64,000 bases of DNA from Verrucomicrobiales bacterium. GTDB lineage: Bacteria > Verrucomicrobiota > Verrucomicrobiia > Verrucomicrobiales > DEV007. A program made the translations under genes and the position numbers. Under the pieces are notes generated by a model, which worked only from the letters and a program-made list of their open reading frames with translations, did no database searches and was not told where the DNA came from. The stretch lies in NCBI GenBank assembly GCA_029212615.1, contig JARGPJ010000005.1, positions 310,001-374,000 of the forward strand, read 5' to 3'. The stretch's first letter is position 1; every line of letters begins with the position of its first letter. Positions 26,891-35,101 of this stretch are shown here, piece after piece.

Positions 26891-28126
26891 TCACCCCGGG
26901 AGAGCAACTCCACGCAGCTCGCTAATCTCTTCGAAGAGTTTCTTTCCGCGATCTTCCCACCGGAATGCGTCCTCGCAAACACTCATGGACCGCTGCCTCA
27001 TGTAATTGAGTCGCTCAAAGTTATCGATAGTCGAGCTAACTGCTGCAATCAGAGAGGGAACATCCGGTGTAAGGAGAATTTCCTCCGGACTACTGAGAGG
27101 CAAGCTTTCCACGGCATGATTCAGCCCGGCCAATGGCAGGCCATGAAAAATGTATTCGAGTGTCTTCAGTTTGAATCCCCCACCGAACTCCTCGACAATC
27201 AGGCCCATCCGCGCGTTAAGAAGATAGGGTGTCATCTCAGGCACACTCCCGACAAAGTCGATGTCCGGAAATTTCCGAATCATTTCCGCACGAAAGCTCT
27301 CCTCTGTTTTTCCCACGATCTGCAATTCAATTCCCGCCTCCGCAAAGGGAATCGCAGCCGCGTCAAGAAATCGCTCGAGGTTGATGCGCTTCGCAATCCA
27401 CTCAAAAGAACCTGACATCACAACACGTCTCGGAACTTCCTCCATAATTCTCCGGTCACGATGGAACTCGCCTTCATATCCCGGAGTGAGGCAAAGGTAG
27501 CGCTGATGGGGAAATTCCTCACGGTAGGAACTCACTTCGGTTTCGGTGATTGCAGTCACAAGATCAGCCGCTTCACAAAGAGAGTCTTCCTGACGGGCGT
27601 ACTTTTCCGCATCCAACTGGAGAGCCAACTTCTTCGGAAAAATATCGGAGGAGTTGCGGGCAATTTCACGGCGGATTTTAGACTCGTGGTTATGTGAAAC
27701 ATATACCAGAGTCGGATCGTTAAGAATTCCGCCACGCGCCCTTTGCTCACGAATAGGCCCGAGCGCCCAACCAATCGCCGCATGATCAATGATGATAGCA
27801 TCCCAGGCTTCCGACTTGAGTGCAGAAATGAATGCCTTCTCCGGGCCACCATTCTTGAGGCGGTATGAATCACTGGGAAATTTCGTGAATAAACTACCTA
27901 ACCTGGACCCAAGGAGCGGTGAGCCAAGCCTCCACTCCACCTCATCGTCATCAATATGAGCACTGTTCTCGCTGCCATCTCCAACCGGGGATTCGTCATT
28001 GTCGTGTGCAAGAACGGTCAGATCCACCCCCGTGCCGGCGAAAGCCCTGATCAATCCATTCGAATAGATCAACTCACCGCTATTCGTGGGGCGCGGATAT
28101 TTTCGAGTAAGCCAGAGACATTTCAT
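26891..28126 (-). CDS. GT-B glycosyltransferase
   Basis: A 411-residue glycosyltransferase of the GT4-like fold. The N-terminus MKCLWLTRKYPRPTNSGELI has the usual first strand and Gly-rich loop, the linker and second Rossmann domain starts at VVMSGSFEW, and the donor-site region EEFGGGFKLKTLEYIFHG holds the EX7E-type motif. It probably transfers a sugar from a nucleotide donor onto a lipid or surface glycan; the substrate is not evident. It is the third gene of a leftward operon after an acyl ligase and a GNAT-like gene (11-bp gap). Confidence 0.83.
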   Translation of the reverse strand: MKCLWLTRKYPRPTNSGELIYSNGLIRAFAGTGVDLTVLAHDNDESPVGDGSENSAHIDDDEVEWRLGSPLLGSRLGSLFTKFPSDSYRLKNGGPEKAFISALKSEAWDAIIIDHAAIGWALGPIREQRARGGILNDPTLVYVSHNHESKIRREIARNSSDIFPKKLALQLDAEKYARQEDSLCEAADLVTAITETEVSSYREEFPHQRYLCLTPGYEGEFHRDRRIMEEVPRRVVMSGSFEWIAKRINLERFLDAAAIPFAEAGIELQIVGKTEESFRAEMIRKFPDIDFVGSVPEMTPYLLNARMGLIVEEFGGGFKLKTLEYIFHGLPLAGLNHAVESLPLSSPEEILLTPDVPSLIAAVSSTIDNFERLNYMRQRSMSVCEDAFRWEDRGKKLFEEISELRGVALPG

Positions 28127-28137
28127 AAGAAAACGGA

Positions 28138-29169
28138 CTAAATAAGAGCTAGGTCACCTTCAATGGCGAGGCACCGTTTTGATTGGGGATCAATCCCGTC
28201 AGGTAAGTGATAATAAAGATTCGAGTTCCGCTTGAGCCCATGCTGCCCCGGGCGGTTCTCAGCTCTGAAAATTGAGAGGGCCATGAGATCAGTTTCTCTG
28301 AGGAGGCCGCTCCCGATCGGATCCGCCGTGAGATGGCGGAGAAGTTGTCCCAAACCATTTTGATGAGGACGGAAATCAACATAGTCTTCGAGTAGACAAA
28401 GGCAGAAGCCGAACTTCTTCTTATAGATCCCGATAGCATAGGCAATCAGCTCTCCTTTGGCGTCACAATAGCCGAAAAAGGAGCGCTCTCCTGACCCTAT
28501 TCGACAAAGCCATGAAAGCGATTCAACGGTAACCCGTCGATGGAGTTTCCCGTCTTTCAATGTCGGAATGGTTTCAATGTCGAATGGGTCTGAGGTGAAA
28601 TAGCACTCCGGTGATAATTGATTTCCTGAAGGAAGATCCAGGGAAAGACCAACTTGCTTCAGAAGTGCCTGAGTCGCCAATCCCCCGAAACCAATGAGCG
28701 GAAAATAGTACTGAAAACGCTCTTCAGCGTGCTCATAACGGAGCTTCGAGAGTAAGCGTCGCATTTGGGGGGACGGCGAACCATCAATAATCTGATACTG
28801 CCGTCCGAGACTTCGCTGACGGGCAAGAAGCCCCATCACCGCACTGCGATGAGCCTCCAAAACAAAGAAGGTTGTCGCGATGAGAGTCGGCACCGCTTCT
28901 CCCTCCTTTTCGTAGTCGAAGGGAATATACCCGCTGAAACCGACAATCTCCCCCGACCCTGTTTCCAGTTGGTATCCGCACGGCGAATCAGGACGACAAA
29001 ATGGATTCTCATCCCACCACCAGGAAAAGCGTTTTCTCCAGACGTCCGGACGGTCATCACCCGGCTGCGGTCGAACAAGCCCGCCACGGCGGACAAACGC
29101 CGCAAGAAATTCCGCCAACGCCATATTCGACGCTGCCTTTCCTATCACTTCCCTGATGGTGTAACTCAT
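28138..29169 (-). CDS. GNAT-like acyltransferase domain protein
   Basis: About 343 residues, soluble. The N-terminal half shows a GNAT-like arrangement: a WRKRFSWWWDENPF stretch, a beta segment with GEIVGFSGYIPFDY, then LIATTFFVLEAHRSAVMGLL and later a second beta-sheet part around FGYCDAKGELIAYAIGIYK. This recalls two-domain GNAT or FemAB-like proteins. I cannot name the acceptor. The frame is open to a TTG at 29181; the ATG at 29169 is preferred. It is wedged between the acyl ligase (8-bp gap) and the glycosyltransferase, so a role in modifying the same product is likely. Confidence 0.65.
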   Translation of the reverse strand: MSYTIREVIGKAASNMALAEFLAAFVRRGGLVRPQPGDDRPDVWRKRFSWWWDENPFCRPDSPCGYQLETGSGEIVGFSGYIPFDYEKEGEAVPTLIATTFFVLEAHRSAVMGLLARQRSLGRQYQIIDGSPSPQMRRLLSKLRYEHAEERFQYYFPLIGFGGLATQALLKQVGLSLDLPSGNQLSPECYFTSDPFDIETIPTLKDGKLHRRVTVESLSWLCRIGSGERSFFGYCDAKGELIAYAIGIYKKKFGFCLCLLEDYVDFRPHQNGLGQLLRHLTADPIGSGLLRETDLMALSIFRAENRPGQHGLKRNSNLYYHLPDGIDPQSKRCLAIEGDLALI

Positions 29170-29177
29170 CTCAAAGA

Positions 29178-30728
29178 TCAATTCTCAAGGGCCGCGAGGA
29201 GAACGTTCCGATCTATTTTTCCGTTCATCGATTTAGGCATTTCAGAGAGAAATATGACGAACTCAGGCACCTTCGCGGGCTCAAGTATTTCGCTCAGTCG
29301 CCTCAGGATTGGGTCTTTCTCAAGGTCCACTGAAGTGGTCACAAAAAGATGAAGCGTGTCGTCGCGGTCCCGCTTCAGCAGGCTTGCCTCGACAACCCCT
29401 TCAATGGTGCAGGCTTCACTCTCGATCTCCACAGGACTGATACGATTCCCCCGATGTTTTAAGAGATCGTCAGATCTTGCGGAGAAATAGAGAAATCCAT
29501 CTACATCAACCGAACCGGAATCCCCCGTAAAGAGTTCCACAGCCGACTCCGGCGCCCTCTTTCGGAAACGTTTCGCTGTTTCCTCCGGAGCCCTCCAATA
29601 GCCGTGCGCCACATGACGACCCCGGACCACGAGCTCGCCGACCTGGCCGGGCGGGAGCCGATTACCGTCGTCATCAATCGCGTAAACTTCGGTTCCCTCA
29701 AGTGCACGTCCCACAGAGTCCGGATGCGTTAGAAACTCATGAGGCGTCATGATCGAAACTCGCTTGCATTCAGTGAGCCCGTACATGACGAAAACCTGAA
29801 GGCCTGAAATCATCCCCTGCAGTTCCTCGATGTAGGAAAGCGGCAATCGCTCGCCGGTATTCGTGATCGCCCGAAGATGAGGAAGGTCAAGCGTGCGCCT
29901 CCTTCCCAGCGTAATCAATGCGGCATAGACTGAAGGAACCCCCGGTAGCACCGTGATCGCAGCGTTTTTGAGAACCTGCGGAAGGCGGGGGCCTACTTGC
30001 TCAGGGTCACCGATGTACAGTTTTGCACCGGAATAAGCTGCAAGAAAAATCTGATACAGGCCATAGTCAAAAGCGAGTGGTAGAAAGCAGCCGATGGTGT
30101 CCTCTGACCGGTACTGCAATCGCTCCTGAATGGCCCCGACGACATAGGTAATGTTATCATGCGAGAGCGTTACCCCGCGAGGCGCACCCGTTGAACCGGA
30201 GGTGAAGACAAGGCAGGCGGCATCCACGTCGACACCAGACCAGTCATCGAGCCTCGGCTCATGTGAAACCGCTTCGTCCCATAGATCGACCTTTTCTCCG
30301 CCCGAACCACCGATCAGGATCGATGTTTCAATGGGGTCAATTTCACCCAGATTGGATGCCGTTGTCTCATCAAAAATGATCGCAACAGGTTCTGCCTGAG
30401 TCAGTATTTTCTCCAGTCCCCGTGGCTTTAAGCGTGAGTTCAAGACAACGTAAACCGCTCCAAGTTGGGCCACAGCAAACAGGGATATCGCGATTTCAAC
30501 CCGGTTTCGAAGGTGAATCGCCACCCGGTCGCCACGCTTTACTCCTCTGGAAGAGAGGAATCCCGCGAGGGCACGGACTTTCTCTTCCGTCTCCGCAAAC
30601 GTTAAGACAGTCCCGTTCCGATCCTTAAGGTAGACAGCCTCTGGCCGGGCACGAGCGGCAGAAAAGAGCAGTCCGGCAACTCCGGTTCCGGGCTGCCAGG
30701 TCTGCGCCAGGGTGGGAATATGGCTCAT
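29178..30728 (-). CDS. AMP-dependent acyl-CoA ligase/synthetase
   Basis: A 516-residue member of the acyl-adenylate-forming family. The phosphate-binding motif is VFTSGSTGAPRGVTLSHDN, followed by FLPLAFDYGLYQIF, the A5 motif MYGLTECKR, the A7 GDSGSVDVDGFLYFSARSDD and the A8 hinge LLKHRGNRISPVEIESE; the catalytic C-terminal Lys is in MNGKIDRN. It activates a carboxylic acid by adenylation and may transfer it to CoA or a carrier protein; no acyl carrier is nearby. The segment FDYGLYQIF is like that of ligases reported from exosortase-linked exopolysaccharide loci, a similarity from memory. It leads the three-gene operon. Confidence 0.88.
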   Translation of the reverse strand: MSHIPTLAQTWQPGTGVAGLLFSAARARPEAVYLKDRNGTVLTFAETEEKVRALAGFLSSRGVKRGDRVAIHLRNRVEIAISLFAVAQLGAVYVVLNSRLKPRGLEKILTQAEPVAIIFDETTASNLGEIDPIETSILIGGSGGEKVDLWDEAVSHEPRLDDWSGVDVDAACLVFTSGSTGAPRGVTLSHDNITYVVGAIQERLQYRSEDTIGCFLPLAFDYGLYQIFLAAYSGAKLYIGDPEQVGPRLPQVLKNAAITVLPGVPSVYAALITLGRRRTLDLPHLRAITNTGERLPLSYIEELQGMISGLQVFVMYGLTECKRVSIMTPHEFLTHPDSVGRALEGTEVYAIDDDGNRLPPGQVGELVVRGRHVAHGYWRAPEETAKRFRKRAPESAVELFTGDSGSVDVDGFLYFSARSDDLLKHRGNRISPVEIESEACTIEGVVEASLLKRDRDDTLHLFVTTSVDLEKDPILRRLSEILEPAKVPEFVIFLSEMPKSMNGKIDRNVLLAALEN

Positions 30729-30935
30729 TTCGCCAATCTACTGAATAATTTCAATAATTTCAATAATTAATATGCCATGAATGGACGCAAGAGCTTCATT
30801 GTTTTCGAAACTTCTACTCCACAGTCCAGAGCCCGAAAGATGCCCCGGAAACTCCGGCCATGTGCGCCTCATCCAACGAGGCTCATCTCCGATTTCACCT
30901 TGCCTTTAGAAAACCAACGGCACACCCTTTGATGA

Positions 30936-31724
30936 ATGGCTTTCTCCCGACACCTCTGTCTGTTTCTTGTAATAGCTCTTCCGGGAGCCATCGCCTCGGC
31001 GACAGACATCTACATCATTGCAGGACAGTCAAATGCCTGGAGGCTGGGCAGCCTTGCCGGCATTCCCGGAGAAGAATCCGGGTCCATCCTCTATTTCGGG
31101 ATGGCATGCTCCAGTCGTCCTGAAAAAGCCCAGCTCACGATAATTAAGAAACTCCACCCCTCAATCTCCGGGGCGGGCCTGGCCGGAACTCTACGGGCGA
31201 AAGCCCGAAAAGACATTGTCTTCATTCAATACGGCGTCTGCGGTTCAAGCCTCAACGACACAGCCAACTGGTACCCGGGAGACAATCCTGCAGCTGCGAT
31301 CACAAACGATGAAGGACTCTATCAATCTTTCACGCGCTACCTCGCTGACATTCGCCTGCAGTTGGAAGCCGAAGGAATCCAATGGAAAGTCGATGGGCTT
31401 TTCTGGCACCAGGGCGAGGCCGATACCGGGCATGATTTGACCACGTATGAACAGAATCTCAGGAATCTGTTCTGGCGATTCCGAAATGATTTGGGCGAAA
31501 ACCTTCCCATCATTGCAGGCCACATTCGCGATCTTGATGCCGCCAGTCGTCAACTCAACCTTGCAATCGATGCGGTCGCCGATACCGACCCTCTCTTTGC
31601 TGTCGTTCCCCTCGACGGCTTACCCTTTGAGTCTCCCACCGATGTTCATGTCAAACCCGCAGGCTGTATTGTCCTCGGCGAACGATTGGCTGAAGCCTTC
31701 ATGAAATTGCAGCGTCATCCGTAA
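30936..31724 (+). CDS. secreted SGNH hydrolase of the sialate O-acetylesterase type
   Basis: A 262-residue protein with a signal peptide (SRHLCLFLVIALPGAIASA) and an SGNH-hydrolase core. Block I is YIIAGQSNAW with the nucleophile Ser, the catalytic-triad block is VDGLFWHQGEADTG, and the end VDPLDG-like VVPLDGLPFESPTDVHVKPAG supplies the Asp-x-x-His pair (DVHVKPAG). It probably removes acetyl groups from glycans outside the cell. It is divergent from the acyl ligase operon across a 207-bp AT-rich region with the word ATAATTTCA repeated. Confidence 0.85.
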   Translation: MAFSRHLCLFLVIALPGAIASATDIYIIAGQSNAWRLGSLAGIPGEESGSILYFGMACSSRPEKAQLTIIKKLHPSISGAGLAGTLRAKARKDIVFIQYGVCGSSLNDTANWYPGDNPAAAITNDEGLYQSFTRYLADIRLQLEAEGIQWKVDGLFWHQGEADTGHDLTTYEQNLRNLFWRFRNDLGENLPIIAGHIRDLDAASRQLNLAIDAVADTDPLFAVVPLDGLPFESPTDVHVKPAGCIVLGERLAEAFMKLQRHP

Positions 31725-31747
31725 AGCACCCCAGTACGCTGAACCCG

Positions 31748-32674
31748 TCAGGAAGCATGCGTCATCACTTTTCCCTGAGAAATCAATCTTTCGACCTCCT
31801 CAATTGAGGGAAGATGCCCCCTGCCTCCGAGTGCCGTCGCACTAAGAGCTGCTGCGGCACTGGCTGTCTGTGCTGCCTCGCGACACCTTTGCCCCTGAGT
31901 CAGGGCAAAGAGAAACGCCCCGTGAAACACATCACCACAACCGGTCGTGTCGACAATCGCCTCCATTTCATAGGCCGGCTGGTGAAAGGACTCCCCCTCT
32001 GCCGTTCGAAACCAACTCCCCTGCACGCCATCAGTGACGCCCACGATTTGAGCACCTTCGCTCGCCAGGGACTCAAGCTGTCGCTGCCTGTCTTTTGTGC
32101 CGGCTTGCTTTTCGGCAAAATCCCGCGCGACAATGAGGAGATCAACGAGAGGAAACAATTCTCGAAATTTAGGATCGTAACGGTTTGCCCCCCCATCAAA
32201 GGAAATAAGACCACCTGCTCCCCTTGCCCCTCTTGCCGCGTCGAGACAGGCTGGCCAGTGCCGCCCGTTCAGATGGAGAATCCGGCTGTCTTTGATTGCT
32301 TCGACCGGAAGTTCGTCGGCGATGAGCGGAGACGCGTCACCCTGTTGAAAAATGACATGCCGCTCTCCGTCACAGGAACGAACAAGGATGATTCCGAAAC
32401 TCGACGTCCGGCCTTCCTCCTGAATCAAATAACGGTGATCTACTCCGAATTTTCGATAGTCGCCCGCAATGAGGTCGCCGCGCCAATCATCACCGACACG
32501 ATCGATGATCCCTGTAGTCGCCCCCAGTCGCGCCGCCGCGCATAAGGCCGTGGGGACAGGCCCGCCACCCATGAGAACAGACTCCCTGACTTCGGTCACG
32601 CCGCTGGCGGCGGGAAAAGCATCAACCCCCTGAACGGAGTCGATAAGGGACATTCCGAGACCGAGAATGTCCAT
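31748..32674 (-). CDS. PfkB-family carbohydrate kinase
   Basis: A 308-residue ribokinase-like sugar kinase. The N-terminal substrate-binding glycines lie in MGGGPVPTALCAAARLGA, and the C-terminal ATP/anion-hole motif is DTTGCGDVFHGAF, with the catalytic Asp. GCGD replaces the more common GAGD, a seen variant. The substrate could be a sugar, nucleoside or fructose phosphate and cannot be told. It lies 21 bp after an alpha/beta hydrolase gene on the same strand. Confidence 0.9.
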   Translation of the reverse strand: MDILGLGMSLIDSVQGVDAFPAASGVTEVRESVLMGGGPVPTALCAAARLGATTGIIDRVGDDWRGDLIAGDYRKFGVDHRYLIQEEGRTSSFGIILVRSCDGERHVIFQQGDASPLIADELPVEAIKDSRILHLNGRHWPACLDAARGARGAGGLISFDGGANRYDPKFRELFPLVDLLIVARDFAEKQAGTKDRQRQLESLASEGAQIVGVTDGVQGSWFRTAEGESFHQPAYEMEAIVDTTGCGDVFHGAFLFALTQGQRCREAAQTASAAAALSATALGGRGHLPSIEEVERLISQGKVMTHAS

Positions 32675-32695
32675 GGAGTCTTCCTGAAAACAGAA

Positions 32696-33430
32696 TCAGC
32701 TGTGGTGCTCTTTGATCCAGTTCACGACCGCTGTGGTCATATTTTCGAGTCCATCATCGCTGTAGACGTGATCGACTCCTTCAAGGATCACGAGATCCTT
32801 GGGCTCGTACGCTGCACGATAGATTTCGCGACCTTCATCCACTGGAACGACGTCATCCGCATCGCCGTGAACAATGAGCCAGGGCACCTCAATCTTCTCT
32901 GTCTTGGCGATGACACTCTTGATCTTCGCCATATCATCGACAAATGCCTGAGAAAGAGGGCATTCCTTATCACCCCACATTGTGCCTTTACCCGGCTTTT
33001 GATCGGCAAACTGAGTTTCACAAAATTGCTGTGTGTGAACCATGCCGGAAAGGGAAATTAAAAGCTGAATGCGCTCATCTTTTACCGCCGAGAGAACACC
33101 GACAGCAGCCCCCATGCTGTGCCCGATATAACACACACGGTGATAACCCTCGTCATCAGCAGAATCGACAATAGCCTTGAGATCTTTCACCTCTTTCGAG
33201 ATGGTGCAGGCTCCGAAATCACCTTCCGATTCGCCGTTACCGGCGAACGAGAAACGAAGGGCGTTGATCCCCGCGTCTTCAAGAGCTTTGGCCAGCGCGA
33301 GCGCCCAGGGACGGTCCTTATTTCCAGTCACTCCGTGACCGATAATACAAAGCAGCGATGTGTCCGACGGATCACCGTGGAATTCGTAGTCGAGGGTCTC
33401 TTTCGAGGAGTTTTGGATTTCAAGATGCAT
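32696..33430 (-). CDS. cytoplasmic alpha/beta hydrolase
   Basis: A 244-residue single-domain hydrolase without signal peptide. The nucleophile elbow is YIGHSMGAAVG, the oxyanion region HGVTGNKDRPW lies early, the likely acid is in HGDADDVVPVDEG and the His in EGVDHVYSD, so the triad is complete. It belongs with the YqiA/acylglycerol-lipase-like serine hydrolases. The substrate is unknown. It is in a leftward run with a PfkB kinase downstream (21 bp). Confidence 0.88.
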   Translation of the reverse strand: MHLEIQNSSKETLDYEFHGDPSDTSLLCIIGHGVTGNKDRPWALALAKALEDAGINALRFSFAGNGESEGDFGACTISKEVKDLKAIVDSADDEGYHRVCYIGHSMGAAVGVLSAVKDERIQLLISLSGMVHTQQFCETQFADQKPGKGTMWGDKECPLSQAFVDDMAKIKSVIAKTEKIEVPWLIVHGDADDVVPVDEGREIYRAAYEPKDLVILEGVDHVYSDDGLENMTTAVVNWIKEHHS

Positions 33431-33490
33431 AGCGTGCGGAACTAATGTGAGCGGCTGTCGTAAAATGTCTAAGCGAAAAATGCTTCAATC

Positions 33491-33793
33491 CTAAAATTGG
33501 GTGTCAAAGATTCGAACCTCTTTAAACCAGGGACTGAACTGATCAACAAAGACCTGATGATCGGCGTCGACCTGATACTCGTCATGCTTTTCGACCGAAT
33601 CAAATTCGAGGACGAGGGCATAATCGAAAGTGTTGTGAGTCACGGGGCGCACCGGCGTTCCCGCTGGCTTTCCGAAGCTTCCGCTTTTTACCGAATCAAT
33701 CTCAAACAGGGCTGAAAGCCCACCCTCGAAAGCGGTTTTCTGCTCATCTGTGAGCGACTCATCGAGCCAGAAGTATACGTTGTGTCTCACCAT
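33491..33793 (-). CDS. Dabb-family (stress-responsive A/B barrel) protein
   Basis: A 100-residue protein starting MVRHNVYFWLDESLTDEQK, the usual start of Dabb proteins (M-x-x-H-hydrophobic-hydrophobic), with VTHNTFDYALVLEFDS and QVFVDQFSPWFKEV later. These small dimeric ferredoxin-like barrels occur near many metabolic genes; a specific role is not known here. Confidence 0.85.
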   Translation of the reverse strand: MVRHNVYFWLDESLTDEQKTAFEGGLSALFEIDSVKSGSFGKPAGTPVRPVTHNTFDYALVLEFDSVEKHDEYQVDADHQVFVDQFSPWFKEVRIFDTQF

Positions 33794-33859
33794 AATGGCT
33801 GAGACTAGGACAGCGATTCCGGATAATCAAACGGCGACTCGGCCCTCAGCCACATTTTT

Positions 33860-35029
33860 TCACCCTGTGTCGGCAGCGTTCTGAAGCACGACCTGAATGT
33901 GAGGCGTGTAAAGGTCAGGCTCGAGCAAAAACGAGTCGTGTCCCTTCTCAGAATGCACCGTCAAAAAGAGATGCGGGACATCCGCCTCTTTGAGCAACTG
34001 CACCAGCGCAGCCTGTTCCTCCGGATAAAAGCAATAGTCCTCGTCGATACTGAAAATCAGGTATTGATGCCCCGCCTCACGCGAGCGACTGAAGAGATCC
34101 ATCGGATTTGCCGCATCCGCTTCCACCACGGGATCATGCCGACTCCACATTTCGCAAATGCGCAGATAAGTGTTCGCATCGAAGCGGTCCGTGAACTTCC
34201 TCCCCTGATGGAGCATGTAGCTTTCGACATGATCGTGGGCCTGGTACCACGAGAATCGATCCTCAGGCTGGACCACGTCCTTGCTCGCGCGCCGCTCAAT
34301 CGCATTGAGGTGAACGAAAGTCTTGTGGCTGATCATCCGGGCAAGACTGAGCCCCGTCTCCGGCGCTCCCGTTTCGTAGTATTCGCCCGCCTTAAACTTC
34401 GGATCGTTTTCAATCGCAAGAATCTGCTCCAGGAGAATAATCCGGTTGAGCACCGTCGTCTTCACCCCCGTCGCGATGGGGATCACCACTTGCGTTCTCT
34501 CCGGGAAAAGCGTCGCAAAACTCACGCAACCAAGACCACCCGTCGACGGTCCTATCACAGCAAGCAGCTTCCCAATTCCCAGCGCAGTAACAAGTCTCGC
34601 CTGACAACGAACCATGTCGTTGACGGTCACGTTAGGAAAAGATGACCCGTAGCGCTTTCCTGTCGCAGGGTTCAAGGAAGCAGGCCCCGTCGTCCCGTAA
34701 CAACCGCCCAGATAATTCGCGCAAATCACAAAATACCGATCAGTGTCGAGCGCCTTACCCGGCCCGATAAATGGATTCCACCAGCCATCTTCACATTCTT
34801 TTGTCCAGAACTCGCACCCCTTGACTGATGGATTGTAGCCTGCAGCGTGCTGACTGCCGGAAAAGGCATGGAAGAGCAGGATCGCATTAGAAGCGTCTGC
34901 GTTGAGCTCGCCATAAGTTTCGTAAGCGACCTCGACATGATCAAGCGTCGCTCCACTCCGGAACACAAACGGATCCTCCGGGGTGGCAATCGTCTTAAAG
35001 AAAGTTTCGACCTGTCCAATATCGCTCAT
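33860..35029 (-). CDS. metX: homoserine O-acetyltransferase
   Basis: MetX acetylates homoserine in methionine synthesis. The 389-residue protein has FHAFSGSQHAAG, the segment CANYLGGCYGTTGPASLNP, NVTVNDMVRCQ, the nucleophile loop VIGPSTGGLG with Ser, the acid in SIDEDYCFYPEEQ and the catalytic His in SEKGHDSFLLE. The nucleophile loop GPSTGG differs from the common GGSMGG, but the other signatures agree well with MetX. Some MetX-like proteins act as succinyltransferases, so donor choice is unproven. An inverted repeat lies just upstream. Confidence 0.92.
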   Translation of the reverse strand: MSDIGQVETFFKTIATPEDPFVFRSGATLDHVEVAYETYGELNADASNAILLFHAFSGSQHAAGYNPSVKGCEFWTKECEDGWWNPFIGPGKALDTDRYFVICANYLGGCYGTTGPASLNPATGKRYGSSFPNVTVNDMVRCQARLVTALGIGKLLAVIGPSTGGLGCVSFATLFPERTQVVIPIATGVKTTVLNRIILLEQILAIENDPKFKAGEYYETGAPETGLSLARMISHKTFVHLNAIERRASKDVVQPEDRFSWYQAHDHVESYMLHQGRKFTDRFDANTYLRICEMWSRHDPVVEADAANPMDLFSRSREAGHQYLIFSIDEDYCFYPEEQAALVQLLKEADVPHLFLTVHSEKGHDSFLLEPDLYTPHIQVVLQNAADTG

Positions 35030-35067
35030 TTTATGGGCGCACAGGCTAACCTTGAAACGGGTTCGAT

Positions 35068-35097
35068 GCTACCCATTTACGCGTCATACAAGGTAGC
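35068..35097. other. inverted repeat in front of metX
   Basis: GCTACC and GGTAGC are separated by 18 nt in the 72-bp gap between the FAD oxidoreductase stop and the metX start (both leftward). It could be a weak terminator of the first gene or a leader structure for metX. No riboswitch core that I recognise is present. Confidence 0.35.
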
Positions 35098-35101
35098 GCC
35101 T

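Noticed and set aside
33899..34645. Plus-strand frame of 248 codons opposite metX
   Set aside because: Antisense to metX; Arg-rich translation without motifs.
35030..35101. SAM-type riboswitch in front of metX
   Set aside because: The gap is only 72 bp and I could not place the conserved core of any SAM riboswitch class; only an inverted repeat is present.
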